From contig NZ_JAKWJU010000002.1 in NCBI RefSeq assembly GCF_022524345.1, positions 6,128,001 through 6,192,000 of the forward strand: a stretch of DNA of 64,000 bases, written 5' to 3'. Position numbers and translations under genes: made by a program. The stretch is from Streptomyces marispadix (GTDB lineage Bacteria > Actinomycetota > Actinomycetes > Streptomycetales > Streptomycetaceae). The stretch's first letter is position 1. Every line of letters begins with the position of its first letter. The notes beneath the pieces were generated by a model. That model worked only from the letters and a program-made list of their open reading frames with translations, did not search any database and was not told the origin of the DNA. This document shows positions 26,433 to 34,788 of this stretch, one piece after another.

Positions 26433-27446
26433 TCAATCGCCGGTGCGCTTCGCCCTGCTCGGCTGTACGCGCTTGGGCTCGCCCTTCACCTTGGGGTGCT
26501 CGGGCGGATAGGGGAGGTCGCCGAGTCCGTGCTCGCTCTCGTCCCTCGCGGCGAGTTCCAGCGCGGCGTCCAGCCGGCAGGGGTGCGCGTCCATCTCCGC
26601 GTGTACGTCGCCGACTTCGGCGTACCGCAGCGGCATCGTCACCACGTCGAAGTCGTCGGGGTGCGCACTGCCCAGCTCGTCCCAGCGCAGCGGCGCCGAG
26701 ACGGTGGCCCGCGGGTTCGGGCGTACGGAGTAGGCACTGGCGATGGTGCGGTCGCGTGCCGTCTGGTTGTAGTCGACGAAGATGCGGCTGCCGCGCTCCT
26801 CCTTCCACCACGCGGTGGTGACACGGGAGGGGTCGCGGCGCTCCAGCTCGCGGCCGACGGCGATGGCGGCCCGGCGCACCTGGGCGAAGTTCCACTCGGG
26901 CACGATCGGCACGAACACGTGCAGGCCGCGTCCGCCCGAAGTCTTCGGCCAGCCCCGCAGCCCCAACTCCTCCAGCAGCGGCCGCAGTTGCTGCGCGGCC
27001 CGCACGGCGTCGCCGAAGTCCGTGCCCGGCTGCGGGTCGAGGTCGATGCGCAGCTCGTCGGGGTGGTCGGTGTCGGCGCGGCGCACCGGCCAGGGGTGGA
27101 ACGTCAGACAGCCCAGGTTCGCCGCCCACAGCACCGCGGCGGGGCCGGTGGGGCAGATCTCGTCCGCGTGCCGTCCGCTGGGGAAGCTGATCCGAGCGGT
27201 GGGAATCCACTCGGGAAGGTTCTTCGGCGCCCGCTTCTGGAAGAACGACTCGCCGCCGACGCCCTCCGGGTAGCGCTCCAGCGTCGTGGGCCGCTCGTGC
27301 AGCGCGCAGGCCGCGCCGTCCGCGACGGTCAGGTAGTAGCGGGCGACGTCGAGCTTGGTGAGCCCGCGCTCCGGGAAGTAGACCTTGTCCGGGTTGGACA
27401 GCCGTACCTGCCGCCCGCCGACCGTCAGTTCCACCGCCTCACCCAT
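26433..27446 (-). CDS. LigD-type primase-polymerase (PolDom), copy 2
   Basis: A 337-residue AEP polymerase domain. N-terminus VRLSNPDKVYFPERGLTKLDVARYY, catalytic LRIDLDPQPG (DxD), TSGGRGLHVFVPI, and RIFVDYNQTARDRTIASAYSVRP with the third Asp. It differs clearly in sequence from copy 1 at 16850, so the two are old paralogues and not a recent duplication. The C-terminus is a basic Lys/Arg tail. No clear ribosome binding site at the start 27446 was scored. Divergent from the ATP-dependent ligase at 27890, with which it probably works in end joining. Confidence 0.88.
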   Translation of the reverse strand: MGEAVELTVGGRQVRLSNPDKVYFPERGLTKLDVARYYLTVADGAACALHERPTTLERYPEGVGGESFFQKRAPKNLPEWIPTARISFPSGRHADEICPTGPAAVLWAANLGCLTFHPWPVRRADTDHPDELRIDLDPQPGTDFGDAVRAAQQLRPLLEELGLRGWPKTSGGRGLHVFVPIVPEWNFAQVRRAAIAVGRELERRDPSRVTTAWWKEERGSRIFVDYNQTARDRTIASAYSVRPNPRATVSAPLRWDELGSAHPDDFDVVTMPLRYAEVGDVHAEMDAHPCRLDAALELAARDESEHGLGDLPYPPEHPKVKGEPKRVQPSRAKRTGD

Positions 27447-27519
27447 GCCGCCACGCTATGCGGGCCTGCGGCGGGGCGCCTCCCGGCGGACGGTAAAGCT
27501 TTCCGCGGGGGAGCGGCCG

Positions 27520-27747
27520 TCAAAGCCTGCGAAGGGCCTCGTGGCCTGGGCCCGGACCGGCCGCGGACAGGCCGTCGATCCACGCCGTCCGGTCGGCACG
27601 CAGCGCGTCGACGAGGTCGGCCTCCCGGGCGGTCGGGAAGGCGGAGAGGTGGACGCCGGGCACGGCGGAGACGTCGGCGACGGTCTCGGCGCGAGTGATC
27701 GGGCGGGCCGGGCGGAACGATCGTTCATGACGGTCCACGACCCTCAC
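27520..27747 (-). pseudogene. remnant of a GNAT acetyltransferase gene
   Basis: The translation reads ITRAETVADVSAVPGVHLSAFPTAREADLVDALRADRTAWIDGLSAAGPGPGHEALRRL and then stops (given here across residues, not in one run of the gene). The first 50 or so residues match the N-terminus of actinobacterial GNAT acetyltransferases, where AFPTAREA-LVDALRA is typical and GHALLTR would come next. Here the match decays and ends at a TGA, and the acetyl-CoA motif is missing. I read it as a truncated, non-functional remnant in the 443-bp gap between PolDom and ligase. Start GTG 27747 or 27738 is a guess. Confidence 0.5.
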
Positions 27748-27889
27748 GGCCCCGGGCCCGGCTGCCCGCGGATTTCCGGGCCCGAGGGGGCCGCGGGGGC
27801 GCAGGTCCAGCGCGCGGGGGACGGTGCGCCGCCCTCGGGCAGCCCCCGGAGAACAGGCGCCCCCGCCCGCGCACGAATAGAGTTCCGGC

Positions 27890-28975
27890 ATGGACCTGCC
27901 GGTGATGCCGCCCGTCAAGCCGATGCTCGCCAAGCTGGCGTCGAAGATCCCGTCGGGCATGCACTACGAGGCCAAGTGGGACGGCTTCCGCGCCATCGTC
28001 TTCCGCGACGGCGACGAGACCGAGATCGGCAGCCGCACCGGCAAGTCCCTCAAGCGCTACTTCCCCGAGCTGGTCACGGCGCTGCTCGCCAACCTTCCGC
28101 CCCGCTGCGTCCTCGACGGCGAGATCGTCCTCGCGAGGGACGACCGGCTCGACTTCGACGCCCTCCAGCAGCGCATCCACCCCGCCGACTCACGCGTGAG
28201 GATGCTCGCGGAGGCCACCCCCGCGTCCTTCGTCGCCTTCGACGTACTGGCACTCGGGGACGACTCGCTCATGGAGACGCCGCTGGAGGAGCGCCGCAGA
28301 GTCCTCGAACGGGCGCTGCGCCCCGCCCGCGACCCGGTCTTCGTGGCGCCCGCGACGACGGACATCGACCTGGCCAGGCAGTGGTTCGACGAGTTCGAGG
28401 GCGCCGGGCTCGACGGACTCGTCGCCAAGGCCCCGAACCTGCCGTACCGCCCCGACGAACGGCTCATGGTCAAGATCAAGCACGAGCGCACCGCGGACTG
28501 CGTGCTCGCCGGGCTGCGCCCGCACAAGAGCGGCGAGGGAGTCGGCTCGCTGCTGCTCGGCCTCTACGACGGCTCCGGCACGCTCCAGCACGTGGGGGTG
28601 TGCGCGGCGTTCACCATGAGCCGCCGCCGCGAGCTGATGACCGAGCTCGAGCCGCTGCGCATGCCCGACCCCGGGGAGCATCCGTGGGCGCGCTGGCAGA
28701 GCGAGGAGGCCCATACGCAAAGCCGTATGCCAGGGGCGCCGAGCCGCTGGAGCGGCACCAAGGACCTGTCGTGGGTGCCGCTGCGCCCGGAACGCGTCTG
28801 CGAGGTCGCCTACGACCACATGGAGGGCGACCGCTTCCGGCACACCACCCGGTTCCGCCGCTGGCGTACCGACCGCGACCCCCTCGGCTGCACCTACGCC
28901 CAGCTCGAAGAGCCCGTCAGCTACGACCTGTCCCGCATGCTCACCGAGTCCCCGGAATCCCCCGAAGCCCTCTAG
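27890..28975 (+). CDS. ATP-dependent DNA ligase (LigC/LigD ligase-domain type)
   Basis: A 361-residue two-domain ATP ligase. The nucleotidyl-transfer motif I is YEAKWDGFRAI with the catalytic Lys near residue 29. Motif III is ASFVAFDVLAL, motif IV is GLDGLVAK and motif V is MVKIKHERTADCVLAG. An OB-fold domain follows to the end. No primase or nuclease domain is fused. It seals breaks in NHEJ or a related repair route. ATG 27890 lacks a strong ribosome binding site. It is divergent from PolDom copy 2, so the split LigD functions sit side by side; Ku is not in this window. Confidence 0.9.
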   Translation: MDLPVMPPVKPMLAKLASKIPSGMHYEAKWDGFRAIVFRDGDETEIGSRTGKSLKRYFPELVTALLANLPPRCVLDGEIVLARDDRLDFDALQQRIHPADSRVRMLAEATPASFVAFDVLALGDDSLMETPLEERRRVLERALRPARDPVFVAPATTDIDLARQWFDEFEGAGLDGLVAKAPNLPYRPDERLMVKIKHERTADCVLAGLRPHKSGEGVGSLLLGLYDGSGTLQHVGVCAAFTMSRRRELMTELEPLRMPDPGEHPWARWQSEEAHTQSRMPGAPSRWSGTKDLSWVPLRPERVCEVAYDHMEGDRFRHTTRFRRWRTDRDPLGCTYAQLEEPVSYDLSRMLTESPESPEAL

Positions 28976-29169
28976 CCCCCGCGCGGCTCACGGGCCCCTC
29001 GGCGCAGCACACCGAGCCGAGTTCGCCGAGCCCCGCCTGACGAGCCACCACCCCGACGAGTCCCGTCCCGACGAGACCCCCAGTTCACCGAGCCCCAGTC
29101 TCTCCCCGAGTCCCCTGAGCACCCCGACTCCTGAGAACCCTGATTGAGCACGTGAGAAGGGACGACGTC

Positions 29170-29745
29170 ATGGGCCACACGCTGCTCTGCGGCAGAAGCC
29201 ACCGCCGCGGCCGAAGCACCCACAGCATCCGACAGGACATCGGACTACTCGCACTGCGCCTCGGTACCGGAGGCGTGCTCTTCGCACACGGCACGCAGAA
29301 ACTCTTCGGCTGGTTCGGCGGCTACGGCCTCGAAGGGACCGGCAAGGCCATGGAACAGCTCGGCTTCCGCCCGGGACGGCGGATGGCACTCGCCTCGGGC
29401 CTCGGCGAAGCCGGCGGCGGAACGCTGCTCGCCCTCGGCCTGGCGACGCCGGGAGCCGGTGCCGCCGTGGCCGCGGCGATGGCGGGCGCCGCCTCGGTCC
29501 ATCGACCGGCCGGGTTCTTCAACGACAAGGGAGGGCTGGAGTTTCCGGCCTACCTCGGCCTCGCCGGTACGGCGCTCGCCGTCGCGGGGCCGGGCGCCCT
29601 GTCGCTCGACCGTCTGCTGGGCCACCGGATCGACCGGCCCTGGATGCCGGCCGTGACCTTCGCCGCCGCGGCGGCCGGGGCGACGCTGGTGATCACCCGG
29701 CGCCGCAGGGTCCTGCGTGAGGAGCAGGAGGGCTCCCAGCAGTAG
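29170..29745 (+). CDS. DoxX family membrane protein
   Basis: A 191-residue protein with four predicted helices. DIGLLALRLGTGGVLFAHGTQKLFGWFGGYG at the start is the DoxX hallmark; GLGEAGGGTLLALGLATPGAG, AAAMAGAASVHRPAGFF and YLGLAGTALAVAGPG follow. The tail is basic (ITRRRRVLREEQEG). The family is linked to redox stress at the membrane. ATG 29170 has AGAAGGGA 8-9 nt upstream; GTG 29152 precedes that site. Convergent with thioredoxin, a possible functional relation but not an operon. Confidence 0.85.
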   Translation: MGHTLLCGRSHRRGRSTHSIRQDIGLLALRLGTGGVLFAHGTQKLFGWFGGYGLEGTGKAMEQLGFRPGRRMALASGLGEAGGGTLLALGLATPGAGAAVAAAMAGAASVHRPAGFFNDKGGLEFPAYLGLAGTALAVAGPGALSLDRLLGHRIDRPWMPAVTFAAAAAGATLVITRRRRVLREEQEGSQQ

Positions 29746-29844
29746 TGAGAACGCCCCGGCTCCCGGCCCCCCGCCGAGGTTCTCGGCCCCGGCTCCCGGC
29801 TCCCGGAACCCCCGGGTCCGCCGTCCCGTGCCGCCCTGCCGGGC

Positions 29845-30237
29845 CTACTGGCCCGACGGCTCCCCCTGGCCGGGCTGTTCCTCCGAAGCCGCCGCGGACT
29901 GGCGTACCTCCTCCATGTCCAGGTCGCGTGCCTGCCCGATCAGATCCTCCAGTACGGGCTCGGGCAGCGCGCCCGGCTGGGAGAAGACGACGATGCGGTC
30001 CCTGACGATCGTCAGCGTGGGGATCGACTGGACCTCGAAGGCCGCTGCCAGCTCCTGCTCCGCCTCGGTGTCCACCTTGGCGAACGTCAGGTCGGAGTGG
30101 CGCTCGGCAGCCGCTTCGTAGACCGGTGCGAACTGCCGGCACGGACCGCACCAGTCCGCCCAGAAGTCGATCAGTACGAAGCCGTCGTCGGCCACGACCT
30201 CGTCGAAGTTGTCCTTGGTGAGCTCCGTGGTGCTCAT
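29845..30237 (-). CDS. thioredoxin
   Basis: A 130-residue thioredoxin with active site FWADWCGPCRQFAPVYE, cis-Pro loop SIPTLTI, and an N-terminus (STTELTKDNFDEVV) typical of cytosolic actinobacterial TrxA. The C-terminus carries a longer acidic/Gln extension (MEEVRQSAAASEEQPGQGEPSGQ) than usual. It reduces disulfides with thioredoxin reductase, which is not encoded here. ATG 30237 has AGGAGAGCAC directly upstream; the longer open frame to 30381 is not needed. Confidence 0.93.
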   Translation of the reverse strand: MSTTELTKDNFDEVVADDGFVLIDFWADWCGPCRQFAPVYEAAAERHSDLTFAKVDTEAEQELAAAFEVQSIPTLTIVRDRIVVFSQPGALPEPVLEDLIGQARDLDMEEVRQSAAASEEQPGQGEPSGQ

Positions 30238-30420
30238 GTGCTCTCCTGCTGTCGAGGACGGTGTCGGACCGTGAGGGCCGCTCGGCCCCACGGGTGACGC
30301 CGGGAATCCCGGATCGCGTTCCCACCCTCGCACGCGGCGTAAACCGCTCGTACGGGCCCGGTGTCCGGAAAGCGCTGTCATCGATCGCTCCCGGCATCTT
30401 GACCGCGAGCAGACAATCAG

Positions 30421-30436
30421 TAAGGTCTAGACTAAT
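30421..30436. promoter_or_regulatory. DasR-like responsive element (dre) upstream of LPMO gene
   Basis: taaggtctagactaat contains the perfect palindrome GTCTAGAC (30425-30432). It resembles the known DasR consensus, roughly ACTGGTCTAGACCACT, with mismatches in the flanks. DasR is the GlcNAc-responsive GntR repressor of chitin genes in Streptomyces, which fits an LPMO acting on chitin. The site is 189 bp upstream of the start. The rest of the 387-bp gap holds no gene. Confidence 0.5.
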
Positions 30437-30624
30437 GGCGAGCGTGAACGGGTCCCCCAGCTCGAAGCCGTCAGAGACTCCCCACGGCTGAACTCGCCGC
30501 TGGCGGGCGTGCCTTCACATCGCCTCCGCGTTTCAACGAGGCCGTCGTCGATGGTGTGCGGCACCCGTGTGCCCTCCTCCTCCTCGCCGCTCGCTGCGGC
30601 GGCCGGAACCGTGAAGGAGTTGGC

Positions 30625-31143
30625 ATGCACTTCAAGCGAAAGCTCGCGGCGAGCCTCGGGGCGGGGATCGCTCCGCTTCTCGTGCTGACGCTGCCGGCCG
30701 CCCCGGCGAGTGCGCACGGGTACGTCGACTCGCCGCCCAGCAGGCAGGCGCAGTGTGCGGCGGGCACCGTCGAGTGCGGAGACATCAAGTACGAGCCGCA
30801 GAGCGTCGAGGGCCCGAAGGGGCTGACGAGTTGCAGCGGCGGCAACGAGAAGTTCTCCGAGCTGGACGACGACGGCAAGGGCTGGGCCGTCACGCCCGTC
30901 GGCAAGTCCACGGAGTTCAAGTGGCGTCTGACGGCGCGGCATTCGACGAGCACATGGCAGTACTTCGTCGGCGGATCGAAGATCGCGGAGTTCGACGACG
31001 GTGGCGCGCAGCCCGGTGAGACCGTCACGCACAACGTGGACTTCGGCGGCCTGAGCGGCAAGCAGAAGGTGCTCGCCGTGTGGAACATCGCCGACACCGC
31101 CAACGCGTTCTACGCCTGCATCGACGTGAACGTCGGCGGCTGA
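30625..31143 (+). CDS. AA10 lytic polysaccharide monooxygenase (chitin-active type)
   Basis: A 172-residue secreted copper enzyme. Signal peptide 1-30 ends PASA, leaving His31 (HGYVDSPPSRQAQC) as the new N-terminus, half of the copper histidine brace. The second His is H106 in LTARHSTSTWQYF and the axial Phe is F162 in NAFYACIDV. The short single-domain size and GDIKYEPQSVEGPKGL match small Streptomyces chitin-oxidising AA10 enzymes; no carbohydrate-binding module is attached. It cleaves crystalline chitin chains oxidatively outside the cell. ATG 30625 follows gaaggagttggc. A dre-like site upstream and a strong terminator downstream make it a single-gene unit. Confidence 0.93.
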   Translation: MHFKRKLAASLGAGIAPLLVLTLPAAPASAHGYVDSPPSRQAQCAAGTVECGDIKYEPQSVEGPKGLTSCSGGNEKFSELDDDGKGWAVTPVGKSTEFKWRLTARHSTSTWQYFVGGSKIAEFDDGGAQPGETVTHNVDFGGLSGKQKVLAVWNIADTANAFYACIDVNVGG

Positions 31144-31197
31144 CGTACTCCGGGGTCCTGCGGCCCTGAAGTGGGTCCCGCTGATCCCCTCTTCCCC

Positions 31198-31236
31198 GGT
31201 GGCGCCGCCCGGAGGTCACCTCCGGGCGGCGCCACC
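31198..31236. terminator. intrinsic terminator after LPMO gene
   Basis: A perfect 19-bp inverted repeat (left arm 31198-31216, right arm 31218-31236, one central base) starts 55 nt after the LPMO stop. It is a very stable GC hairpin with no T tract. Confidence 0.8.
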
Positions 31237-31338
31237 GTGCCGTGTGCCCGGTGGCGTACCCCCGTGACCTGGTCTCTCGCCTCCGCCGCCGCTCCGCGTG
31301 ACCATGGAGGGCGACGGCATGGGAGACTGCCGCGGGTC

Positions 31339-31358
31339 GTAGTTCAACAATGAACTAC
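31339..31358. promoter_or_regulatory. MarR-like operator upstream of luciferase-like gene
   Basis: GTAGTTCA-ACAA-TGAACTAC is a perfect 8-bp inverted repeat. It ends 36 nt before the preferred start GTG 31395 and overlaps an in-frame ATG at 31350, which argues against that ATG. The shape fits MarR-family sites, but no such regulator is adjacent. Confidence 0.55.
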
Positions 31359-31394
31359 CAAGCGCATGCCGGAGCGCACGAGAGGGTGAGAGCG

Positions 31395-32468
31395 GTGCAG
31401 TTCGGGATCTTCACCGTCGGGGACGTCACGACGGACCCCACCGACGGCAGCACGCCGAGCGAGCACGAGCGGATCAAGTCGATGGTCGCCATCGCACTGA
31501 AGGCCGAGGAGGTGGGACTCGACGTCTTCGCCACCGGCGAGCACCACAACCCGCCGTTCGTGCCGTCGTCGCCGACGACCATGCTCGGTCACATCGCCGC
31601 GCGCACCGAACGCCTCATCCTCTCCACCTCGACGACGCTGATCACCACGAACGACCCGGTGAAGATCGCCGAGGACTACGCGATGCTCCAGCATCTGGCC
31701 GACGGCCGCGTCGACTTGATGATGGGACGGGGCAACACCCCGCCCGTCTACCCCTGGTTCGGCCAGGACATCCGCCAGGGCATCCCGCTCGCCATCGAGA
31801 ACTACGCGCTGCTGCACGAGCTCTGGCGCAAGGATGTGGTCGACTGGGAGGGCCGCTTCCGCACCCCGCTGGAGGGCTTCACCTCGACTCCCCGGCCGCT
31901 GGACGGAGTTCCGCCGTTCGTCTGGCACGGCTCCATCCGCAGCCCCGAGATCGCCGAGCAGGCCGCGTACTACGGCGACGGCTTCTTCGCGAACCACATC
32001 TTCTGGCCCAAGGAGCACTTCATGCAGCTCATCGGGCTCTACCGCGAACGCTTCGCCCACCACGGGCACGGCACCCCGGAGCAGGCGATCGTCGGGCTCG
32101 GCGGCCAGGTCTTCATGCGGCGCAACTCCCAGGACGCCGTACGGGAGTTCAGGCCGTACTTCGACAACGCTCCCGTCTACGGGCACGGGCCCACGCTGGA
32201 GGAGTTCACCGAGCAGACGCCGCTGACGGTGGGCAGCCCGCAGGAGGTCGTCGACAAGACCCTCACCTTCCGCGAGCACTTCGGCGACTATCAGCGGCAG
32301 CTCTTCCTGATGGACCACGCGGGGCTGCCGCTGAAGACCGTGCTGGAGCAGCTCGACATGCTGGGCGAAGAGGTGGTGCCCGTGCTGCGCAAGGAGTTCG
32401 AAGCGCGGCGCGCCCCCGGAGTGCCCGACGCGCCCACGCACGCGTCGCTGCTCGCGCAGCGCGGCTGA
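31395..32468 (+). CDS. LLM-class flavin-dependent oxidoreductase (luciferase-like)
   Basis: A 357-residue bacterial luciferase-fold monooxygenase, probably FMN/F420-type. The N-terminus VQFGIFTVGDVT is the typical start of the CE1758-like group. Further motifs: LDVFATGEHHNPPFVPSSPTTMLG, LILSTSTTLITTNDPVKIAEDYAMLQHLADGRVDLMMGRGN and FVWHGSIRSPEIAEQAAYYGDGFFANHIFWP, each read in segments. GTG 31395 is chosen because homologues start there, agggtgag lies upstream, and the alternative ATG 31350 sits inside an operator-like palindrome. The substrate is unknown. Confidence 0.85.
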   Translation: MQFGIFTVGDVTTDPTDGSTPSEHERIKSMVAIALKAEEVGLDVFATGEHHNPPFVPSSPTTMLGHIAARTERLILSTSTTLITTNDPVKIAEDYAMLQHLADGRVDLMMGRGNTPPVYPWFGQDIRQGIPLAIENYALLHELWRKDVVDWEGRFRTPLEGFTSTPRPLDGVPPFVWHGSIRSPEIAEQAAYYGDGFFANHIFWPKEHFMQLIGLYRERFAHHGHGTPEQAIVGLGGQVFMRRNSQDAVREFRPYFDNAPVYGHGPTLEEFTEQTPLTVGSPQEVVDKTLTFREHFGDYQRQLFLMDHAGLPLKTVLEQLDMLGEEVVPVLRKEFEARRAPGVPDAPTHASLLAQRG

Positions 32469-32595
32469 GTCCCAACGCGGCCGAGGCGCCCGCGAATTGG
32501 TTCCGACCAATCCGCGCACGCGCATTGTGAGCCCGGTCACGGAGTGACATCCTCGATGGGCATTACCGGGAAGTAGCCCTACCGAGGAGCACCCG

Positions 32596-34746
32596 TTGAG
32601 CACCCACCCCCACAATTCCCCGTCCGCCGCCGCCACTTCGGAGGAGGACGCACCCGCTCCGGCAACCCCCACATCCGCCGGGCGGGGCCCGAACAGCAGC
32701 AGACGCACCGTACTTCGCGCGGGCGCAGCCCTGACGGGCCTCGGCCTGGCAGGCGTCACCCCCAGCGCGCAGGCCGCACAGGCCGGGCGGCCCGCACCCG
32801 CCGCCGCGGACAGCGGCTACCTCGTCGGCCGCGGCATCTCCGACACCACCGGCGAGATCGCCGAGGTCGGCATGATGGGCTACGGCCGCGTCGACCAGCA
32901 GGCGCAGGGGCTCCATACCCGCCTGCGCGCAAGGGCGTTCGTCTTCGCCGACCGGGAGACGGACGAGCGCGTACTGCTCGTCGTCGTCGACACCGCCATG
33001 ATCTTCGAGAGCGTGCACCAGGCCGTGCTCAAGCGGCTCGGCGAGAAGTACGGCGACCTCTACACGCATCGCAACGTGATGATCGCCGCCACCCACACCC
33101 ACTGCGGGCCCGGCGGCTCCTCGCACCATCTGCTCTACGACCTCACCACGCTGGGATTCCACGAGAAGACCTTCCAGGCGATGACGGACGGCGTCGTCGA
33201 GGCGGCGACCCGCGCGCACGAGGACCTCGCGCCCTCCGAACTCACCCTCACCCACGCCGAGTTGAGCGGCACCAGCGCCAACAGGTCCCGCGAGGCGTTC
33301 GAGCGCAACCCTTCGGAGCTTCGTTCACACTTCCCCGAGGCGATCGACCCGCAGAGCACGCTGCTGCGCATCGAACGCGACGGGCGCGCGGCCGGAGCCG
33401 TCAACTGGTTCGCCGTGCACGGCACCAGCATGTCCGGCGAGAACAAGCTCATCAGCGCCGACAACAAGGGCTACGCCGCCTACCACTGGGAGCGCGAGGT
33501 ACACGGCGAGGACTATCTCGCCGACGCCGCACCGGACTTCGTCTCCGCCTTCGCACAGACCAACGCCGGTGACATGTCGCCGAACCTGGATCTGAAACCG
33601 CCGACGACGCCCGCCGACTTCGACAGCACCCGCAAGTGCGGCCTGCGCCAGTACGAGTCCGCCGCCGCTCAACTCGACCGGCGGGGCACGAAGATGAGCG
33701 GCGGCGTCGACTCCCGCCTCGTCTACATCGACCTCTCCGACGTGACCGTGGAGGCGAAGTACACCGGCGACGGCAAGCAGCACAAGACGTCCAAGCCCGC
33801 CATCGGGGCGTCGATGGCCGCGGGAAGCCTGGAGGACGGGCCCGCCTTCCCCGGCTTCGACGAGGGCGAGAACCCCCTGTGGGACAAGATCTCCGACTCC
33901 GTCATCTACGAGGCGTCTCCCGAACTGCGCGAGGCGCAGGCGCCGAAGGGCATCTTCGCGCCCGTGGGCGCGATGAACGCGATCTACCCCTGGGTCCAGG
34001 AACAGGTGCCCGTACAGCTGCTGCGCATCGGGCAGTTGTATCTGATCGGCGTGCCCGGCGAGGTGACGGTGTGCGCGGGTCTGCGGCTGCGCCGCACGGT
34101 CGCCGAGACGGTCGGCGCGGACGTGCGGGACGTACTCGTCGCCGGCTACGCCAACTCCTACTTCCACTACCTCACGACGCCCGACGAGTACGACTCGCAG
34201 CAGTACGAGGGCGGAAGCACCCTCTTCGGACGCTGGCAGCTCCCCGCGATCCAGCAGACCGCGGACCGGCTCGCACGCGCCATGCGGGACGGGGAGAGCC
34301 TGCCCATCGGGCCCGTCGCCCCCGACATCTCCGGAAAGACGATCTCGTTGCAGCCGCCGATCGTGCTCGACGCGCCGCCCATCTCCCACGAGTTCGGGGA
34401 CGTGCTCACCGCTCCGCGCGCCAACTACCGTACGGGCGAGCGGGTCACGGTGGTCTTCGCCGGGGCCCACCCGGGCAACGTGCTTCACAGGGGCGGGACC
34501 TATCTGCGTGTCGAGCAGCGCAAGGACGGCGAATGGCGCACCGTCGCGGACGACGGCGACTGGTCGACGACCTTCCGCTGGGAGCGGTACGGCGTCGCCG
34601 CCTCGAAGGTGACGGTCACCTGGGACATCCCCGAGGGGACGGCCTCCGGCGAGTACCGGATCGCCTACGAAGGGGACGCCAAACCGGTCGCGGGCGCCCC
34701 GAAGGCCATCTCCGGCACCAGCTCCGGTTTCACCGTGAGCAGTTGA
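32596..34746 (+). CDS. secreted neutral/alkaline ceramidase
   Basis: A 716-residue exported hydrolase. A Tat signal is at the N-terminus (SSRRTVLRAGAALTGLGLAG, twin Arg 36-37) after a 30-residue hydrophilic lead. Ceramidase motifs: MMGYGRVDQQAQGLHTRLRARAF read in parts, IAATHTHCGPGG (zinc His region), NWFAVHGTSMSGENKLISADN, TNAGDMSPNLD (nucleophile Ser region, usually NxGDVSPN), and PVQLLRIGQLYLIGVPGEVT. The C-terminal beta-sandwich (about 610-716) is the expected accessory domain. It cleaves the N-acyl bond of ceramide. The start is TTG 32596, with cgaggag 8 nt upstream. Streptomyces do not make sphingolipids, so the substrate is presumably external. Confidence 0.9.
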   Translation: MSTHPHNSPSAAATSEEDAPAPATPTSAGRGPNSSRRTVLRAGAALTGLGLAGVTPSAQAAQAGRPAPAAADSGYLVGRGISDTTGEIAEVGMMGYGRVDQQAQGLHTRLRARAFVFADRETDERVLLVVVDTAMIFESVHQAVLKRLGEKYGDLYTHRNVMIAATHTHCGPGGSSHHLLYDLTTLGFHEKTFQAMTDGVVEAATRAHEDLAPSELTLTHAELSGTSANRSREAFERNPSELRSHFPEAIDPQSTLLRIERDGRAAGAVNWFAVHGTSMSGENKLISADNKGYAAYHWEREVHGEDYLADAAPDFVSAFAQTNAGDMSPNLDLKPPTTPADFDSTRKCGLRQYESAAAQLDRRGTKMSGGVDSRLVYIDLSDVTVEAKYTGDGKQHKTSKPAIGASMAAGSLEDGPAFPGFDEGENPLWDKISDSVIYEASPELREAQAPKGIFAPVGAMNAIYPWVQEQVPVQLLRIGQLYLIGVPGEVTVCAGLRLRRTVAETVGADVRDVLVAGYANSYFHYLTTPDEYDSQQYEGGSTLFGRWQLPAIQQTADRLARAMRDGESLPIGPVAPDISGKTISLQPPIVLDAPPISHEFGDVLTAPRANYRTGERVTVVFAGAHPGNVLHRGGTYLRVEQRKDGEWRTVADDGDWSTTFRWERYGVAASKVTVTWDIPEGTASGEYRIAYEGDAKPVAGAPKAISGTSSGFTVSS

Positions 34747-34788
34747 CGGTACGGCCTCCGGGACGCCCGAGGGACGGCCGGACGGCGG

